This document shows positions 61,354 to 64,000 of a stretch of DNA of 64,000 nucleotides, piece after piece. The notes under the pieces are model-generated. The model was given only the letters and a program-made list of their open reading frames with translations. It was not told the origin of the DNA and searched no databases. Made by a program: the position numbers and the translations under genes. This stretch comes from Haliea sp040221975. GTDB taxonomy: Bacteria > Pseudomonadota > Gammaproteobacteria > Pseudomonadales > Halieaceae. The stretch spans positions 1-64,000 of the forward strand of contig JAVJWR010000026.1 of assembly GCA_040221975.1 (NCBI GenBank), in the 5' to 3' direction. How positions within the stretch are numbered: position 1 is the first letter of the stretch; each line of letters begins with the position of its first letter.

Positions 61354-64000
61354 CTACTGGCAGGCCTCGCAATCCGGGTCATCCAGGGAGCAGGCCGCAG
61401 GCACCGGGGCCGGCCCCGCCGCTGCCTGTCCGCCGGAGGCGACCTTGTTCAGGTTGCCGGTACTGATCGTTGACTTCTCGGTGCCGGTGGCCGCGAGGGA
61501 GCGCAGGTAGTACGTGGTCTTGAGGCCGCTGTACCACGCCATGCGATAGGTGACATCGAGCTTCTTGCCGCTGGCGTTGTTGATGTACAGGTTCAGGGAC
61601 TGGGCCTGGTCGATCCACTTCTGGCGGCGGCTGGCCGCATCCACCAGCCAGCGCGGCTCCACCTCGAAGGCAGTGGCGTAGATCGCCTTCAGGTCCGGCG
61701 GAATGCGGTCGATGGCCTGGACGCTGCCGTCGTAGTACTTGAGGTCGTTGACCATGACCCCGTCCCACAGGCCGCGAGCCTTGAGGTCATCGACCAGGTA
61801 GGGGTTGACCACAGTGAACTCGCCGGACAGGTTCGATTTGACGTACAGGTTCTGGTAGGTCGGCTCGATGGACTGCGACACGCCGGTGATATTGGCAATG
61901 GTCGCGGTCGGCGCGATGGCCATCACGTTGGAGTTGCGCATGCCCTGGTTCTTTACCACCGCCCGCAGGGTGTCCCAGTCCAGGGAGGTGCTGCGATCCA
62001 CCTGGATGTAGTCGGCGCCACGGTTTTGCACCAGGATGTCCAGCGAGTCGATGGGGAAGATGCCCTGGCTCCAGAGTGAGCCCTCGTAGCTGGAGTAGGC
62101 CCCGCGCTCGGCGGCCAGGGCACTGGAGGCTTCGATGGCGAAGTAGCTGATCGCCTCCATGGAGCGGTCGGCAAAAGCCACCGCTGCGTCGGAGCCGTAA
62201 GCCAGGTGCTGCTTGTAGAGGGCATCCTGGAAGCCCATCAGGCCCAGGCCCACCGGGCGGTGGCGCAGGTTGGAGCGCTCGGCCTGGGGTACCGAGTAGT
62301 AGTTGATGTCGATCACGTTGTCGAGCATCCGCACCGCGGTGCGCACGGTCTTGCGCAGCTTGTCCAGGTTGAGGCTGCCATCCTCGATGTGCTGGGGCAG
62401 GTTGATGGAGCCGAGGTTGCAGACCGCGATCTCGTCGTTGCTGGTGTTCAGGGTAATTTCGGTGCACAGGTTGGAGGAGTGCACCACGCCCACGTGCTGC
62501 TGCGGCGAGCGCAGGTTGCAGGGATCCTTGAAGGTCATCCAGGGGTGCCCGGTCTCGAACAGCATGGCCAGCATCTTGCGCCACAGGTTCTGGGCACGCA
62601 CGGTCTTGTGCAGTTTCAGCTTGCCGCTGCGGGCCTGCTCTTCATAGTACGCATAGCGCTCCTCGAAGGCCCTGCCATAGAGATCGTGCAGGTCCGGGAC
62701 ATCGTTGGGCGAGAACAGGGTCCATTCGCCGTCGTCGAATACCCGCTTCATGAACAGGTCCGGGATCCAGTTGGCGGAGTTCATGTCGTGGGTGCGGCGG
62801 CGATCATCGCCGGTGTTCTTGCGCAGCTCGACAAATTCCTCGATATCCATGTGCCAGGTCTCCAGGTAGGCACAGACTGCGCCCTTGCGCTTGCCGCCCT
62901 GGTTGACCGCCACGGCGGTGTCGTTCACCACCTTGAGGAAGGGCACCACGCCCTGGCTCTTGCCGTTGGTGCCCTTGATGTAGGAGCCGAGTGCCCGCAC
63001 CGGGGTCCAGTCATTGCCGAGGCCGCCGGCAAACTTGGACAGCATGGCATTGTCCTGGATCGCGCCGAAGATGCCGTGCAGGTCATCCGGCACCGTGGTC
63101 AGGTAGCAGGACGACAGCTGCGGGCGCAGGGTGCCGGCGTTGAACAGCGTGGGCGTGGAGCTCATGTAGTCAAACGAAGACAGCAGCTCGTAGAACTCGA
63201 TGGCGCGGGCATCGCGGTCGGCTTCGGTGTTGGCCAGGCCCATGGCGACGCGCATGAAAAACACCTGTGGCAGCTCGATGCGCACGTCATTGCTGTGGAT
63301 GAAGTAGCGGTCGTACAGGGTCTGCAGGCCCAGGTAGCTGAACTGCAGGTCCCGCTCCGGCAGCAGGGCGCGGCCCAGTCGCTCCAGGTCGAACTGCCTG
63401 AGGGCCGGATCCAGCAGTTCCAGCTCGATGCCGCGCTCGACATAGGCGGGCAGGGCTTTGGCGTACAGTTCCGCCATGTCGCCCTGGGTCGCCGATGTGG
63501 CCACACCGAGGAAGTTGAGTGCCTCGGCGCGCAGGTTGTCGCACAGCAGGCGCGCGGCCACGTAGGTGTAGTTGGGCTCCTTCTCGATCATGGTGCGGGC
63601 GGTGATCACCAGCGAGGTGGAGAGCTCGGCGGCGGTGACGCCGTCGTAGAGGTTGCGCAGGGCCTCGTCAATGATCTGGGTGCTGCTGACGTCGGACAGG
63701 CCGGCGCAGGCCTCGGTGACGATGGTGTGCAGGCGCTCCAGGTCCAGCGGTGCGCGGCTGCCATCGAGCTGCACCACAGTGATGTTGCCGGCGGCCTCCT
63801 GGGCGGCCGGGGACAGGGCCTTGCGGGCCGCACGCTTGCGCGCCTGCTCTTCCCGGTAAATCACATAGTCGCGGGCGATCTTGTGTTCGCCGGCACGCAT
63901 CAGGGCCAGCTCGACCTGGTCCTGGATGTCCTCGATGTGCACCGTGCCGCCCGAGGGCATGCGCCGGCGAAAAGTGTTGGCGACCTGGTCGGTGAGCTTG
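61354..64000 (-). CDS. nrdA: Class Ia ribonucleotide reductase, alpha subunit NrdA (5' end outside the window)
   Basis: Catalytic subunit, C-terminal 882 or so residues. The coding frame continues upstream of the ATG at 63960 to the window end (KLTDQVANTFRRRMPSGG), so the true start lies beyond 64000. Pseudomonas NrdA carries two N-terminal ATP-cones; the second is seen here (VQLDGSRAPLDLERL... TARTMIEKEPNYTYVAARLL). Catalytic residues: Cys in LSSCYL, radical Cys in SNLCTEITL, AVCNLGSINL, and the C-terminal redox pair in DDPDCEACQ. GGLGNDWTPVRALGSYIKG is conserved. Confidence 0.97.
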   Translation of the reverse strand, partial: KLTDQVANTFRRRMPSGGTVHIEDIQDQVELALMRAGEHKIARDYVIYREEQARKRAARKALSPAAQEAAGNITVVQLDGSRAPLDLERLHTIVTEACAGLSDVSSTQIIDEALRNLYDGVTAAELSTSLVITARTMIEKEPNYTYVAARLLCDNLRAEALNFLGVATSATQGDMAELYAKALPAYVERGIELELLDPALRQFDLERLGRALLPERDLQFSYLGLQTLYDRYFIHSNDVRIELPQVFFMRVAMGLANTEADRDARAIEFYELLSSFDYMSSTPTLFNAGTLRPQLSSCYLTTVPDDLHGIFGAIQDNAMLSKFAGGLGNDWTPVRALGSYIKGTNGKSQGVVPFLKVVNDTAVAVNQGGKRKGAVCAYLETWHMDIEEFVELRKNTGDDRRRTHDMNSANWIPDLFMKRVFDDGEWTLFSPNDVPDLHDLYGRAFEERYAYYEEQARSGKLKLHKTVRAQNLWRKMLAMLFETGHPWMTFKDPCNLRSPQQHVGVVHSSNLCTEITLNTSNDEIAVCNLGSINLPQHIEDGSLNLDKLRKTVRTAVRMLDNVIDINYYSVPQAERSNLRHRPVGLGLMGFQDALYKQHLAYGSDAAVAFADRSMEAISYFAIEASSALAAERGAYSSYEGSLWSQGIFPIDSLDILVQNRGADYIQVDRSTSLDWDTLRAVVKNQGMRNSNVMAIAPTATIANITGVSQSIEPTYQNLYVKSNLSGEFTVVNPYLVDDLKARGLWDGVMVNDLKYYDGSVQAIDRIPPDLKAIYATAFEVEPRWLVDAASRRQKWIDQAQSLNLYINNASGKKLDVTYRMAWYSGLKTTYYLRSLAATGTEKSTISTGNLNKVASGGQAAAGPAPVPAACSLDDPDCEACQ

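Noticed and set aside
59826..61466. 546-codon open frame antisense to nrdB
   Set aside because: Overlaps nrdB with complete di-iron ligands; its translation shows no fold.

Overview
The window is a compact, high-GC stretch of bacterial chromosome with 58 protein genes and almost no mobile DNA. Its gene set is that of an aerobic, Gram-negative gammaproteobacterium: rho/trxA, rsd-dsbB, FKBP lipoprotein, PilU, RND pumps, FadBA and Pseudomonas-type NrdAB. Phasins, a PhaD-type regulator and a PHA-system protein point to polyhydroxyalkanoate storage. Together with the SLC13 carriers, haloalkane dehalogenase and solo APH-like phosphotransferase, this fits a marine heterotroph of the Halieaceae/Cellvibrionales type. 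That placement is inferred from gene content, not from a marker phylogeny. I saw no rRNA, tRNA, CRISPR array, integrase, transposase or prophage gene.

Layout. 1-11.4 kb: housekeeping and redox genes (rho, trxA, GIY-YIG protein, YheS-type ABC-F, FKBP lipoprotein, rsd, dsbB, gshA), then an Omp85-like outer-membrane protein and a phosphotransferase. 11.6-15.8 kb: first RND efflux operon. 15.9-17 kb: a lone pilU. 17-20.7 kb: a leftward operon moaA, MoxR ATPase, CoxE-like VWA protein, zinc-ribbon protein. 20.7-21.6 kb: about 0.9 kb of non-coding DNA built from a ~285-bp imperfect inverted repeat plus tandem 14-mers. 21.6-24 kb: a secreted beta-propeller protein translationally coupled to an SLC13/DASS carrier. 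24-27.3 kb: peroxiredoxin, methyltransferase, PhaD-type regulator and two phasins. 27.4-31.8 kb: second RND operon. 31.9-37.9 kb: pckA, hslO, a luciferase-like oxidoreductase, an EamA exporter, a PHA-system protein and a patatin-like lipase. 38-40.6 kb: AraC regulator divergent from a ferritin-like di-iron protein, then rpsT. 40.8-46.8 kb: TetR regulator and tyrosine phosphatase, two small envelope proteins, an acyltransferase and dinG. 46.8-51.1 kb: nhaR-like regulator divergent from purE-purK-sbtA-PII-like-yqcC. 51.1-56.5 kb: fadBA and an RCK-containing SLC13 carrier. 56.5-58.8 kb: haloalkane dehalogenase with a PA2778/PA2779-type pair. 59-64 kb: Nudix hydrolase, a small coiled-coil gene, nrdB and nrdA, which runs off the window.

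The most interesting points are: (1) a SbtA-type bicarbonate carrier and PII-like partner overlapping purK, a bicarbonate-consuming enzyme; (2) the large non-coding inverted repeat next to moaA; (3) a REPIN-like element whose two GTAG ends supply the stop codons of yqcC and fadA; (4) the moaA-MoxR-VWA-zinc-ribbon operon; (5) the coupled secreted beta-propeller and DASS carrier; (6) the ferritin-like protein with a complete di-iron ligand set facing an AraC regulator. Many genes appear to use GTG or TTG starts, some fixed by well-placed Shine-Dalgarno sequences.
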